DNA of 64,000 nt from Rhizobium sp. P38BS-XIX (GTDB lineage Bacteria; Pseudomonadota; Alphaproteobacteria; Rhizobiales; Rhizobiaceae), in NCBI RefSeq assembly GCF_012641435.1, contig NZ_JABAIJ010000004.1:350428-414427 (forward strand). Reading direction: 5' to 3'. Shown one piece after another: positions 45,822-54,807 of the stretch. The translations under genes and the position numbers were made by a program. The notes below the pieces were generated by a model, which was given only the letters and a program-made list of their open reading frames with translations, had not been told where the DNA came from and ran no database searches. Position 1 is the first letter of the stretch. Each line of letters begins with the position of its first letter.

Positions 45822-46727
45822 ATGGACCCCCAAAATCGCGTGAGAAAAGCAGTCATCCCGGTTGCCGGCAACGGAACCCGCTTCCTGCCCGCTACCAAGG
45901 CGATGCCAAAGGAGATGCTCACGATCGTCGATCGTCCCGTCGTGCAGTACGCCGTCGATGAGGCTATCGAGGCCGGTATCGAGCACATCGTTTTCGTCAC
46001 CAGCCGCAACAAGTCCGCGATCGAGGATCACTTCGACGATACGCCGGAGCTGATCTCGTCGCTGCGACTGGCCGGCAAGAGCCACCAGGTCAGCGAGCTG
46101 GAACGCCTTCTCCCGCGTCCAGGTTCGGTCAGCTTCACCCGCCAGCAGGCGCCGCTCGGCCTCGGCCATGCCGTCTGGTGCGCCCGCGATCTGATCGGCA
46201 ACGAGCCTTTCGCGCTCCTGCTGCCGGACATGCTTTGCTATGGTATGCGCGGTTGCATGGCCGGGCTCATGGACCTCTATGGCGAGGTCGGCGGTAATAT
46301 CGTTGCTGTTGAAGAATGCGCGCCCGAGGAAACGTCCAAATACGGCATTATCGGCACCGGTCCGGCCGTACGGCATGGATTTGCAGTGACCAAAATGGTT
46401 GAGAAGCCGCATCCGTCGGAGGCGCCTTCAAACTTTTACCTTAATGGCCGCTATATCTTGCAGCCTGAAATCTTCGATATTCTGGCCCGCCAGGAGCGCG
46501 GCGCCGGCAATGAAATCCAGCTGACCGACGGCATGCTGCATCTGTCCGAAACGCAGCCTTTCCATGCTCAGGTCTACAACGGACGGACTTTCGACTGCGG
46601 ATCGAAGCATGGCTTCATCGAGGCGAATGTCGCCTTTGCCTTGGCCCGCTCCGACATCGGCGGTCTGGTCTACGACTCGATCCGTAACCTGGTCGTCTCG
46701 CACGAAGCGCAGATGACTGCCGCTTAA
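45822..46727 (+). CDS. exoN: UTP-glucose-1-phosphate uridylyltransferase ExoN-like
   Basis: Protein of 301 residues of the GalU family. The nucleotide-binding motif '[20 protein letters not shown]' (residues about 10-29) and '[11 protein letters not shown]' are visible, with '[24 protein letters not shown]' between. It makes UDP-glucose from UTP and glucose-1-phosphate in the cytoplasm, the donor for the glucosyltransferases encoded upstream. It is probably not the cell's only GalU. A strong hairpin separates it from exoP. Confidence 0.93.
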   Translation: MDPQNRVRKAVIPVAGNGTRFLPATKAMPKEMLTIVDRPVVQYAVDEAIEAGIEHIVFVTSRNKSAIEDHFDDTPELISSLRLAGKSHQVSELERLLPRPGSVSFTRQQAPLGLGHAVWCARDLIGNEPFALLLPDMLCYGMRGCMAGLMDLYGEVGGNIVAVEECAPEETSKYGIIGTGPAVRHGFAVTKMVEKPHPSEAPSNFYLNGRYILQPEIFDILARQERGAGNEIQLTDGMLHLSETQPFHAQVYNGRTFDCGSKHGFIEANVAFALARSDIGGLVYDSIRNLVVSHEAQMTAA

Positions 46728-46743
46728 GCCTGCTAACATTCCG

Positions 46744-46769
46744 GCCTGTGGCCCCGAAGGGCCACAGGC
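46744..46769 (+). other. Strong hairpin between exoN and exoP
   Basis: Perfect 11-base arms GCCTGTGGCCC and GGGCCACAGGC close on the tetraloop CGAA, 16 bases after the exoN stop and 43 before the exoP start. No T-run follows (CTACCGGCAA). It may be a stabilising 3' end for the exoH-N transcript or a partial terminator lowering exoP expression. Confidence 0.65.
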
Positions 46770-46812
46770 TACCGGCAATATTCATTCGGGCTTCTCCGAC
46801 AAGGTGGTCGCC

Positions 46813-49155
46813 ATGCATCAAAAGAATTTCACTTTCCAAAGCGCTCTTCCGCAAGCTGAGCAGCATGACGGTTTCATCGATCTCGATCGGCTGATGGCAA
46901 TCGTGACGCGGCGCATCCGCACGATCATTTTCGCGGTGGTCGCCTTTGTCGTTCTGGCCGTCGCTTATTTGTTGACGGCCACGTCGAGCTATACGTCGAT
47001 GACGCAGATCCTGCTCGATGAAACCATGACGAAATATGCTGAGGATCAACCGCCTGCGGCCAGCAGCCAGCAAGCGGATATGGAGATCGCCAGCGCGGTG
47101 GAAATCCTGAAATCGAATGAGATGGCGCTGCGCGTGGTCGATCAGGCTGGATTGGCTGATAACGCCAAGCTGCTCAATCCCCCGCAGTCGCCGACAGCCT
47201 TGCTGAAGTCGGGCGTTGGCCTGATTGCCAGCGTCTTTACGCCGGGTCGTCCGCCCATGACGCCGGAAGAAGTGCGGGAAGCCCAGCGCCAGAAGGTTGC
47301 GGCTGTCTTGCAGGATGGCCTCAAGGTAGAGCGCGTCATGCGAAGCTCTGTGGTTGCCGTCTCTTTCAGCTCGACCGATAAGCTGTTGGCCGCCAAGGTG
47401 ACGCGCGCCTACGCCGATGCCTATCTCACTGACCAGCTCAATGCGAATTTCGATGCGACCGAGCGTGCGTCCGTCTGGTTGCAGGAGCGTCTGAACGATC
47501 TGCGCCAGCGTTCGCAGGAGGCTTCGCTCGAAGTCGAGAAGTACAAGGCCGACAATGGCCTGACGTCGACCGGCGGCGAGTTGATGTCTGAACAGCAGAT
47601 TTCCGATTTAAACAAGCAGCTGATCATTGCCCAGGCGGATACAGCGAGCGCGGCTGCACGTTATAATCAGTATAAGTCCATTATCGACCAAGGTCCTGAC
47701 AACGCCGTCAAGAATGCCACGATTTCGTCCAGCCAGACGGACAACTCCGTCTTGCAGGACCTGAAAACGCGGTATCTTGCGGTTGAAAAGCGCGAGCAGG
47801 ATGTGACGCAGAATTTTGGTGCCAATCATCCGCAGGCAGTCGCACTTCGCGCCGAGCGTCAGGACATTACGCGGCAGATCTATCAGGAGCTGCAGCAGCT
47901 GACGGCGAGCTATAAGAATGAGCTCGACGTTGCGCAGTCGCGGTCCGCCTCGCTGCACGAAAGCATCGACAATGTGGTCGGCAAGAACTCCGAAGCCAAC
48001 AAGTCGCTGGTTCATCTGAACGAGTTGAACCAGAAGGCGACGGCGCTGAAGACGCTCTATGAATCGTATCTCGGCCGCTTCGAGGAAGCGACGCAGCAGC
48101 GTTCGTTCCCGATCGCCAAGGCACGCGTGATCTCGGTGGCTGGCGTACCGTCGGCACCCTCGAGCCCGAAGAAGACGCTCGTTATGGCGCTTTCGGTCAT
48201 CCTCGGTCTGATGGTCGGTTGTGGTGTGGCGGCGTTCCAGGAGTTCCGTGATCGGTTCTTCCGCGTCGAAGCCGACGTGCGGTCCGCCCTCGGATTGAAG
48301 TTCCTCGGTTATCTGCCGCTGCTGGGCCAGCAGAGCGCCAACAAGAAAAAGCGTCGCAGATCGGGTTCCGGGCAGGAACCTGCAACCGCCGAGGAAGCCG
48401 AAAATGGCGTTACCTTCGAACGGATGATGCGGATCTCTGTCGAGGCGCCACGCTCGATCTTTGCCGAGACTTTGAGAAATGCCAAGCTCGCCAGCGATGT
48501 CATGTTGCAGGGCCGTGCCGATCGTGTGATCGGCGTTGTGTCGGCGTTGCCCGGCGAAGGCAAGTCAACGACGGCTGCCAACTTCGCAGCCCTTCTCGCC
48601 AGCAGCGGGAAGCGGACCTTGCTGATCGACGCCGACTTGCGCAATCCGGGTCTCAGCCGCACGCTGCGGTCGCAACCCCAGGCGGGTCTCATCGAGGCCG
48701 TGCTCGGCGAGGTGCCTTGGACGAATGCGGTCAAGGTCGATCCGCGCACCAAACTTGCGATCCTGCCGGTCGTGGTTCGCGATCAGCTGTTGCACACCAG
48801 CGAACTGCTCTCCTCGCAGGGAATGCAGCATCTGATGGAGAATGCGCGCAAGATGTTCGATTATATCGTCGTCGATCTTGCGCCGCTCGGACCCGTCATC
48901 GACGCAAAGGCTTTCGCACCACAGGTTGATGCCTTCCTGCTGGTGACGGAATGGGGCGCAACGCCCACCAATCTTGTTCGCGACGTTCTCGAGCAGGAGC
49001 CGCAGATCAACTCGCGCATTCTCGGCGTTATCCTCAACAAGACGGATATGTCGGAACTGCCGAGATACAGCGACTTCGGCGGAACCGAGCGCTACCGTCA
49101 GAAATATGTGAGCTATTACACCGAGGAGCAGCCCCGCGCCGAGGTGGACGCCTGA
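46813..49155 (+). CDS. exoP: Chain-length regulator and tyrosine autokinase ExoP
   Basis: Inner-membrane protein of 780 residues. N-terminal Wzz domain with membrane helix (about 38-58), a large periplasmic region with coiled coils (about 215-425), second helix (about 455-475), then a cytoplasmic BY-kinase domain: Walker A LPGEGKST (579-586), Walker A' LLIDADLR (603-610). The C-terminus has a tyrosine cluster (YSDFGG, ERYRQKYVSYY). It controls polymerisation and export of succinoglycan. ATG 46813 with AAGG upstream is preferred to GTG 46804. It is the last gene of the cluster, as in S. meliloti. Confidence 0.94.
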   Translation: MHQKNFTFQSALPQAEQHDGFIDLDRLMAIVTRRIRTIIFAVVAFVVLAVAYLLTATSSYTSMTQILLDETMTKYAEDQPPAASSQQADMEIASAVEILKSNEMALRVVDQAGLADNAKLLNPPQSPTALLKSGVGLIASVFTPGRPPMTPEEVREAQRQKVAAVLQDGLKVERVMRSSVVAVSFSSTDKLLAAKVTRAYADAYLTDQLNANFDATERASVWLQERLNDLRQRSQEASLEVEKYKADNGLTSTGGELMSEQQISDLNKQLIIAQADTASAAARYNQYKSIIDQGPDNAVKNATISSSQTDNSVLQDLKTRYLAVEKREQDVTQNFGANHPQAVALRAERQDITRQIYQELQQLTASYKNELDVAQSRSASLHESIDNVVGKNSEANKSLVHLNELNQKATALKTLYESYLGRFEEATQQRSFPIAKARVISVAGVPSAPSSPKKTLVMALSVILGLMVGCGVAAFQEFRDRFFRVEADVRSALGLKFLGYLPLLGQQSANKKKRRRSGSGQEPATAEEAENGVTFERMMRISVEAPRSIFAETLRNAKLASDVMLQGRADRVIGVVSALPGEGKSTTAANFAALLASSGKRTLLIDADLRNPGLSRTLRSQPQAGLIEAVLGEVPWTNAVKVDPRTKLAILPVVVRDQLLHTSELLSSQGMQHLMENARKMFDYIVVDLAPLGPVIDAKAFAPQVDAFLLVTEWGATPTNLVRDVLEQEPQINSRILGVILNKTDMSELPRYSDFGGTERYRQKYVSYYTEEQPRAEVDA

Positions 49156-49166
49156 TCCAATCAGGC
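49150..49166 (+). terminator. Short hairpin overlapping the exoP stop
   Basis: Arms GCCTGA and TCAGGC flank a five-base loop, with TTT after it; the exoP stop codon lies inside the element. It stands exactly between two convergent genes, a usual place for termination, but the six-base stem is short. Confidence 0.4.
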
Positions 49167-50048
49167 TTTGGCGGCCTTGAGCCTGGCTCGAGCCAGGGCA
49201 TGCTCCCGCCAGATGGTGAATATGCCTGCTGCGACCACGATGACCGCGCCTGCGATCATCGTGGCGCTCAGCGTTTCGCCGAATATGACGACGCCGATAA
49301 ACGCCGAAAAAACCAGCTGAAGATAGGTCAGCGGCTGGATCACCACGGCATCGAGCATATCGTAGGCGCGAATAAGGAAATAGTGGCTCGAGACGCCTGT
49401 GAGGCACAGGATGCCCATGAATATCCAATCATGAGGCGCAAGTGCCGTCCAAAAGAATGGGCCGATGCAGCTCATGGTGATCGCACCGACGACGCCTGTA
49501 TAGAAAAAGCTCGTCATTGCACCGTCTTCGCGGCTGACGTAGCGCGTGAGAACGACGTAGAGCGAAAATAACAGCGCGCCGAAGAGCGGCAGCAGGAACC
49601 GCGTATCGAAAGTGCCGCTGTCGGGCTTGAGGATCAACAGGACGCCGACAAACCCGAAGCAGATTGCGAGCCATCGCCGCCAGCCGACCTTTTCGCCGAG
49701 GATCGGGATGGACAATATGGCCACCATGAGTGGTCCTGAAGACAGAATTGCCTGCGAGTGCGCTAGCCCGACCAGCACGAAGGATGTGATCGTGACGACG
49801 ATCTGCGCCGCAAGCAGCAGGCCGCGCGCCACCTGGAGAACGAGCTTCTTGGTGCGGACGTTGCGCCGCAAGCCGCCCGGCGTGCGGGATGCGAGCGTGA
49901 CGGCAAAGAGCATGAAAGCCCAATAGCGGATCATCGCCACGAAAAGCGGTGGGTATGCGGCGACCAGATGTTTGGAGATGCCGTCCTGTATGGCGAATAT
50001 GCTGATTGCCAACAGGGTAAAGATGTAACCGGCTTTAGTAGATTTCAT
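49161..50048 (-). CDS. DMT-superfamily permease (EamA type)
   Basis: Membrane protein of 295 residues with about ten helices in two EamA repeats (about 8-140 and 150-285). 'AIQDGISKHLVAAYPPLFVAMIRYW' is the usual first-repeat segment. Family members export or import small metabolites such as amino acids or their derivatives. It converges with exoP with a gap of five bases. Nothing in sequence links it to polysaccharide export, and EamA proteins are too small to replace the missing Wzx flippase by any known precedent. Substrate unknown. Confidence 0.85.
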   Translation of the reverse strand: MKSTKAGYIFTLLAISIFAIQDGISKHLVAAYPPLFVAMIRYWAFMLFAVTLASRTPGGLRRNVRTKKLVLQVARGLLLAAQIVVTITSFVLVGLAHSQAILSSGPLMVAILSIPILGEKVGWRRWLAICFGFVGVLLILKPDSGTFDTRFLLPLFGALLFSLYVVLTRYVSREDGAMTSFFYTGVVGAITMSCIGPFFWTALAPHDWIFMGILCLTGVSSHYFLIRAYDMLDAVVIQPLTYLQLVFSAFIGVVIFGETLSATMIAGAVIVVAAGIFTIWREHALARARLKAAKA

Positions 50049-50174
50049 CGCTTTAAAAGGAAATGTGTGCTGGCCCCGAAATCGCCGTAACCCGGCGCTG
50101 CAGTCACATTAGATTGTTCGTCGTTTCAATCATAGGGTTCATATCTGCTGCTCGCGTCCAGTTTGCGCGACATA

Positions 50175-50735
50175 TCAGCCTGTCTTTCGATCACCGACGA
50201 ACGCGCAGAAACCTTCGATGAAGACTGCCAGATTGTGTTTCACCTTGTCGTCGACGAGTTGGCCTTCTTCATTGAAGACGCTGCCGGCGCGCGACACCAT
50301 GAGGCGGCCACCGAACCATGCTTCGGCACCCAGCGTGCGCAACACCGTCAACCAGGCATTCTGGCTGAGGATCGTGCCGAAATTGCCAGGCGAGGCGCCA
50401 AGCACGGCAATCGGCTTGCCGCCGAAAACCTGGGCAATATCGGTGGAGGGCCTGCTCATCCAGTCGATAGCGTTCTTGAATACGCCCGGAAGCGAATTGT
50501 TGTACTCCGGCGTGAAAAGCATAATCCCGTCGGCTGCAATGGCCAGGTCCTTGAGTTCCCGCACCTTTTCCGGAATGCCGTCCGCCGCCTCGAGATCGGC
50601 GTCATAAAGCGGCACGCCGTGGATCGTGCGGGCGATCAGCTCGATCCCAGCCGGAGCCATGCCGACTGCCGCGTGAAGCAGAGCCGTGTTGAAGGAGCCT
50701 TTGCGCAGGCTGCCCGATATGCCGAGAATTTTCAT
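50175..50735 (-). CDS. NAD(P)H-dependent FMN reductase
   Basis: Flavodoxin-fold protein of 186 residues from ATG 50735 (GAGGA upstream). The FMN phosphate loop GSLRKGSFN (about 7-15) and 'TPEYNNSLPGVFKNAIDW' (about 75-92) are diagnostic of the ChrR/YieF-like group that reduces FMN, quinones or chromate in the cytoplasm. It lies 70 bases beyond the oxidoreductase gene on the same strand and may belong to that operon, but flavin transfer to the oxygenase system is only a guess. Confidence 0.88.
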   Translation of the reverse strand: MKILGISGSLRKGSFNTALLHAAVGMAPAGIELIARTIHGVPLYDADLEAADGIPEKVRELKDLAIAADGIMLFTPEYNNSLPGVFKNAIDWMSRPSTDIAQVFGGKPIAVLGASPGNFGTILSQNAWLTVLRTLGAEAWFGGRLMVSRAGSVFNEEGQLVDDKVKHNLAVFIEGFCAFVGDRKTG

Positions 50736-50805
50736 CGCTGTCCTCATCTGCGTTCCAAGCAGACATTGATGTTTCGCGGCGCTGCGTCAAGCTTCGAGAG
50801 CGATC

Positions 50806-52032
50806 TCATGCCGCAAGCAGGGATTTCAGCTTGACCGCGCTTGCTGCAAGAGCGGCTTGATCCGGGTAGGCGCGGGCTGCGATCAGCATTTCGGCAAGAC
50901 GGATGTCGCGCGCGACGGCGTTGCCAGGGCCGATGCCGCTTGCAGCAAGCAGGCGTCCATCAGAGCCAAGATGGAAAAGGATGAAGGCTCCCTCCGCCAG
51001 ATTGCGGCGAACATGGATTGTTGCCTCATCCGCCAGCCCGGCAATCTGCAATGTCAGATCGTACTGATCTGACCAGAACCATGGCACGGCCGATATGGAA
51101 GCGTCGTCCCCCATCATGTTGGCGGCTGCGAGATTGGCTTGCTCCTGCGCGTTGCGCCAGGATTCGAGGCGAACGCGTCGGCCGCCGTAAAGCGCCAGTG
51201 GAAACGAGCAGCAATCGCCAGCTGCGTAAACATCGGCGACGGACGTTTCCAGCCGCTCGTTGACGGCAATGCCGTTGTCGACGGTAAGCCCAGCTTCAGC
51301 GGCAAGAGCGACATTCGGCAAAGCGCCAATGCCGATAAGCAGCAGATCGGCCGAAATGACGTCACCGTTGGCCAAACGAACGATCGCCTTGTCGGCGTCT
51401 TCAGCCACGGCTTCGATGCTCTCGCCACAAAGGATGCTGGCGCCTTCCAGACGATGACGTTCGGTGATCGCTTCCGCGATCTCTTCAGGTACGCCGCGCT
51501 TCAATACACGCGGCAGACCTTCGATGAGCGTGACATCGGCACCGCGCATGCGTGCCGTCGCAGCCAGCTCCAGCCCGATAAAACCGCCGCCGATGATGGC
51601 GATATGCCGCCCGGGTTGGAGGGCCGCATGCAAAGCCACCGCATCCGCGTGGGTCCGCAGCATGCGGATGCGGTGGAGGGCGCCATCGGCGCCGGGAAAG
51701 CTGCGCGGGGCAGCGCCTGTCGCAAGCAGTAGCTTGTCGTAACCGAGTGTGCTCCCGTCCGACAACGCGATCGTCTTCGTGGCGGGATTGATCGACGTCA
51801 CCGTCGTATCGAGTTTTAAGTCGATCGATTGCTCCCGATAGCGCTCCGATGCGGCGACGAATTTTGGTTCTGGCGGTTCGTTCGATCCGCCCTTTGAAAG
51901 CGGTGGGCGCTCGTATGGCGCGAGCGGCTCTGTGCCGATCAACGTAATATCGCCGTCAAATCCTCTTTCGCGAAGCGCGAAGGCGGCGCGGGCACCGCAC
52001 TCTCCGGCTCCAACAATGACGAAATGCGCCAT
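50806..52032 (-). CDS. mocF: FAD-dependent ferredoxin reductase, MocF-like
   Basis: Protein of 408 residues with the FAD-binding GAGECGARAA (about 8-17), the NAD-binding GGGFIGLELAA in the middle, and 'DVYAAGDCCSFP' for the second flavin contact, as in Rieske-oxygenase ferredoxin reductases (BphA4/HcaD type). It passes electrons from NAD(P)H to the small Rieske protein encoded ten bases upstream, which would feed the desaturase-like oxygenase. The three-gene set matches mocDEF of R. leguminosarum, needed for the first step of rhizopine breakdown. Confidence 0.82.
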   Translation of the reverse strand: MAHFVIVGAGECGARAAFALRERGFDGDITLIGTEPLAPYERPPLSKGGSNEPPEPKFVAASERYREQSIDLKLDTTVTSINPATKTIALSDGSTLGYDKLLLATGAAPRSFPGADGALHRIRMLRTHADAVALHAALQPGRHIAIIGGGFIGLELAATARMRGADVTLIEGLPRVLKRGVPEEIAEAITERHRLEGASILCGESIEAVAEDADKAIVRLANGDVISADLLLIGIGALPNVALAAEAGLTVDNGIAVNERLETSVADVYAAGDCCSFPLALYGGRRVRLESWRNAQEQANLAAANMMGDDASISAVPWFWSDQYDLTLQIAGLADEATIHVRRNLAEGAFILFHLGSDGRLLAASGIGPGNAVARDIRLAEMLIAARAYPDQAALAASAVKLKSLLAA

Positions 52033-52042
52033 GCTTGCCTCC

Positions 52043-52354
52043 TTAGAGCCCGATGAAAACGGTGCCGTTCTCGACCTTCACCGGATAGGTCTGCAGGTTG
52101 ACGCAGACGGGTGCGCCTTTGGCTTCGCCGGTGCGATAGTCGAAGCGTCCATTGTGCTTGGGACATTCGATGATGTTGTCCATCACAAGGCCGTCCGCGA
52201 GATGGATTTTCTCATGCGTGCACAGGCCGTCGGTTGCGAAATAATCATCCTCCGGACTGCGATAGACGGCGAAGGTGCGCCCCTCATGATCGAAGCGGAT
52301 GACATCTTCTTCGTCGATTGCGTCCGCGGCACAGACTTCGATCCAGTTGCTCAT
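52043..52354 (-). CDS. mocE: Rieske-type [2Fe-2S] ferredoxin, MocE-like
   Basis: Protein of 103 residues. The cluster ligands are visible as CTH (C46, H48 region) and CPKH (about 64-67), spaced as in Rieske ferredoxins of dioxygenase systems. It is soluble, without signal or membrane segment, and carries electrons between reductase and oxygenase. It lies between the reductase and the desaturase-like gene, with 26 bases to the latter. Confidence 0.87.
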   Translation of the reverse strand: MSNWIEVCAADAIDEEDVIRFDHEGRTFAVYRSPEDDYFATDGLCTHEKIHLADGLVMDNIIECPKHNGRFDYRTGEAKGAPVCVNLQTYPVKVENGTVFIGL

Positions 52355-52380
52355 AATTTCCTCCCTTCACATATCCGGCT

Positions 52381-53469
52381 TTACTGAGCGGCGGCGGCCG
52401 GTAACTCGCCGTGGAATTCCTCGCGATAGGGTCGCGCGCTCGACGGCAGTTCGCGCTTCAGGAAATAGTCCTCATTGCGCAACTGGCGCAGGAACGCCGG
52501 CAACATCTCGCGATAGCCCGACCACATGGACGGGTTCGGCGCCGGCAGATCGTGCTTGATCATCGCATGCAGCTTCGGAAGAGCATGATAGGGCACCATC
52601 GGAAACATGTGATGCTCAACGTGGTAGTTCATGTTCCAGTAGATGAAGCGGCTGATCGGGTTCATCATCACGGTGCGGCTGTTCAGCCGGTGGTCGATGA
52701 CATTGTCGGCAAGGCCGCCATGCTGCAGCAGCCCGGTCAGAACGTGGTGCCAGGCACCATAGAGGCGGGGAAGGCCGATCAGCATCAGCGGCAGGATCGA
52801 GCCCATGACGATCGCGGCTGCGATCGTGACGATATAGATCGCCAGCCAGATGCGGGCGATACGGATTGCCTTCGGCTGCTCCATGTCGGGAATGAACGTC
52901 TTTTCTGCCGCGCTGACGACGCCGCAGGCATTGCGCAGCATGTCGACCACGGCGTACCAGGCATCGAGGATACCAAAGAAGTTCAGAACGAGGCGGAAGA
53001 GATCCGGCGGCCGCATGACGGCAATCTCGGGGTCACGACCGACAATGACGGTATCCGTGTGGTGGCGCGCATGGCTCCAGCGCCAAGTCACCGGGTTGCG
53101 CATGATCATGAAGCAGGCAATCTGGTAGACCGCGTCGTTCATCCAGCGTGTCTTGAACGCGGTGCCGTGACCGCATTCATGCCAGCGACTGTCCGATGCG
53201 GAACCGTAAAGCACGCCATAGGCCAGGAAGAACGGCACGCAGATCCACGATCCCCAGAAGTAGATGCCGAGCGCGGCGAAAACTACCATGCTGCCGAGCC
53301 ATAGGATGGTGTCGCGGATCGCCGGCGCGTCCGAGCGTTGCATCAGGGCCTTCATATCCTTGCGCGGCACATCCGTGTGATACCATTCCGCGGCCGCAAG
53401 CCCCGTTTCAACCGCTCGTCTGCCGCTTTCGCCGAGCAGATCGTAGTCCCGCTTGATTGTCGTCGTCAT
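52381..53469 (-). CDS. mocD: Membrane di-iron oxygenase/desaturase, MocD-like
   Basis: Protein of 362 residues from ATG 53469 (GGGAGG upstream). Fatty acid desaturase fold with three His boxes: HECGHG, HARHH and HVEHH, and about four membrane helices. MocD of rhizobia is described as a hydrocarbon-oxygenase-like protein that, with MocE and MocF, removes the O-methyl group of 3-O-methyl-scyllo-inosamine. It is first of the operon mocD-E-F on the minus strand and divergent from a LacI-type regulator. A true lipid hydroxylase is an alternative. Confidence 0.8.
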   Translation of the reverse strand: MTTTIKRDYDLLGESGRRAVETGLAAAEWYHTDVPRKDMKALMQRSDAPAIRDTILWLGSMVVFAALGIYFWGSWICVPFFLAYGVLYGSASDSRWHECGHGTAFKTRWMNDAVYQIACFMIMRNPVTWRWSHARHHTDTVIVGRDPEIAVMRPPDLFRLVLNFFGILDAWYAVVDMLRNACGVVSAAEKTFIPDMEQPKAIRIARIWLAIYIVTIAAAIVMGSILPLMLIGLPRLYGAWHHVLTGLLQHGGLADNVIDHRLNSRTVMMNPISRFIYWNMNYHVEHHMFPMVPYHALPKLHAMIKHDLPAPNPSMWSGYREMLPAFLRQLRNEDYFLKRELPSSARPYREEFHGELPAAAAQ

Positions 53470-53553
53470 CCCTGCCTCCCGCGATGCGCAACAGCGTCTC
53501 GCCCTCAATGCCTGAAACGATAGTTCGACTTTTCTCTTGCCTCAATGCGTGAA

Positions 53554-53568
53554 TGATGGAATCTATCA
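53554..53568. promoter_or_regulatory. Operator-like palindrome upstream of mocD and the LacI-type gene
   Basis: TGATGGAATCTATCA is an imperfect palindrome built from half-sites TGATGG and CTATCA. A further CTATCA half-site follows at 53573. The same half-sites recur after the regulator gene (54655-54700). It lies in the 150-base divergent gap, the expected place for autoregulation and control of mocDEF. Confidence 0.55.
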
Positions 53569-53588
53569 AAACCTATCAAATATTGTCG

Positions 53589-53601
53589 TCATCAATGATG
53601 A
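53589..53601. promoter_or_regulatory. Second palindrome in the divergent gap
   Basis: TCATCA-A-TGATGA is a perfect odd palindrome, 20 bases before the regulator start. It shares the TGATG core with the neighbouring operator-like sites but with half-sites in the opposite order, so it may be a separate site or chance. Confidence 0.35.
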
Positions 53602-53619
53602 TATATCTCAGGAGCCGCA

Positions 53620-54648
53620 ATGCGTCGTCCCACCATATCGGATCTTGCCAGGGCATCCGGCGTCAGCGTTGCGACGATTGATCGTGTCTTGAACGGCCGC
53701 CATCGTGTTCGCGAAGAAACGGCGCGGCGCGTCTATGAGGCCGCTCAGGAGATCGGCTATCATGCCGTCGGTCTGTTGCGGCAACGCGTCTTTGAGGACC
53801 TTCCGCAATTTCGGCTAGGTTTCGTCCTTCAGAAGCCGGTACAGGCTTTCTATCAGGCCTTCGCCAAGGAGGTCGTCGTGGCCGCCCAGGCGGTCACGAC
53901 CGCGCGCATTAACGCGCAGGTCGATTTCGTCACCGCATCGACGCCGACCGCGATTGTGGAGAAGCTGAAGGCGATGGCCGCGCGCAGTCAGGCCGTCGCT
54001 CTTGTCGCACCGGATTATCCCGCCGTCACGGCGGCAATAGAAGAGCTCAGGGAAAAGGGCATTCCCGTTTTCTCCTTGCTGTCGGATTTCTCCACCACGG
54101 CGCGCCAAGGCTATATCGGCGTCGATAATCGCAAGGTCGGGCGCACGGCCGCCTGGGTGATCGCGCGCTCGGCGCGCCGTCCCGGCAAGGTTGCCTGCTT
54201 CGTCGGCAGCCATCGCTTTCTCGGCCATGAACTGCGCGAAATCGGCTTTCGATCCTACTTCCGCGAGAACGCGCCGGAGTTCGAGGTGCTCGACACGCTG
54301 ATCAATCTCGATACACCGGAGATCACCCACGAGGCGACGCTCGATCTCCTGCAGAAACATCCTGACCTGATCGGGTTTTATGTCTGCGGCGGTGGTATGG
54401 AGGGCGCGATTTCCGCTATTCGAGAGGAGCGCTTGTCCGGCAAGCTGATTGCTGTTGTCAATGAGTTAACGCCTGAATCGAAGGCGGCGCTTGCTGATGA
54501 TGTGGTCGCTATGGCGATTGGCACGCCGTTGCCGGCGCTTTGCAAGGAATTGATGAGCCTGATGACCACCGCCGTCGAAAATGGTGACTCCGCCGTGCCC
54601 GGACAAACCTTCCTGCCCTTTGACATATTCGTGTCGGAGAACATCTAA
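53620..54648 (+). CDS. LacI-family transcriptional regulator
   Basis: Protein of 342 residues. The N-terminal helix-turn-helix (about 4-24, 'ISDLARASGVSVATIDRVLNG') and hinge are followed by a periplasmic-binding-protein-like sugar domain (about 65-335). LacI proteins of this subgroup bind sugars or inositols. It is divergent from mocD and precedes the TIM-barrel gene by 160 bases. TGATGG/CTATCA palindromes on both sides of the gene suggest that it controls itself, mocDEF and the TIM-barrel gene. The known rhizopine regulator MocR is of another family, so the ligand is open. Confidence 0.88.
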   Translation: MRRPTISDLARASGVSVATIDRVLNGRHRVREETARRVYEAAQEIGYHAVGLLRQRVFEDLPQFRLGFVLQKPVQAFYQAFAKEVVVAAQAVTTARINAQVDFVTASTPTAIVEKLKAMAARSQAVALVAPDYPAVTAAIEELREKGIPVFSLLSDFSTTARQGYIGVDNRKVGRTAAWVIARSARRPGKVACFVGSHRFLGHELREIGFRSYFRENAPEFEVLDTLINLDTPEITHEATLDLLQKHPDLIGFYVCGGGMEGAISAIREERLSGKLIAVVNELTPESKAALADDVVAMAIGTPLPALCKELMSLMTTAVENGDSAVPGQTFLPFDIFVSENI

Positions 54649-54654
54649 CGCGCG

Positions 54655-54670
54655 TGATGGAATTCCATCA
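54655..54670. promoter_or_regulatory. Perfect 16-bp operator-like palindrome upstream of the TIM-barrel gene
   Basis: TGATGGAATTCCATCA is fully self-complementary, has the AT centre and length of a LacI-family operator, and shares half-sites with 53554-53568. It lies seven bases after the regulator's stop codon. Confidence 0.6.
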
Positions 54671-54684
54671 TTTTTATGAGAATT

Positions 54685-54700
54685 CTATCAAGAATGATAG
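54685..54700. promoter_or_regulatory. Further operator-like repeat upstream of the TIM-barrel gene
   Basis: CTATCA-AGAA-TGATAG is a perfect inverted repeat of the same half-site, here facing outward. An overlapping imperfect copy (TATGAGAATTCTATCA, 54675-54690) uses the same CTATCA. Two adjoining sites suggest cooperative binding. Confidence 0.45.
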
Positions 54701-54807
54701 GGTCGACCGATGGAAGAAATTCATGAATGTCGCTAGTCCTGCGCAAAGCAGGCGCGGCGATTTGGAATGTCTCTTGCGGCCGGACGCCTTGAGGAGGAGT
54801 GTCTATC

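Noticed and set aside
49161-50048. EamA permease considered as a replacement for the missing ExoT flippase
   Set aside because: The fold and size are those of small-metabolite transporters, and it is convergent to the exo genes rather than within their transcript.
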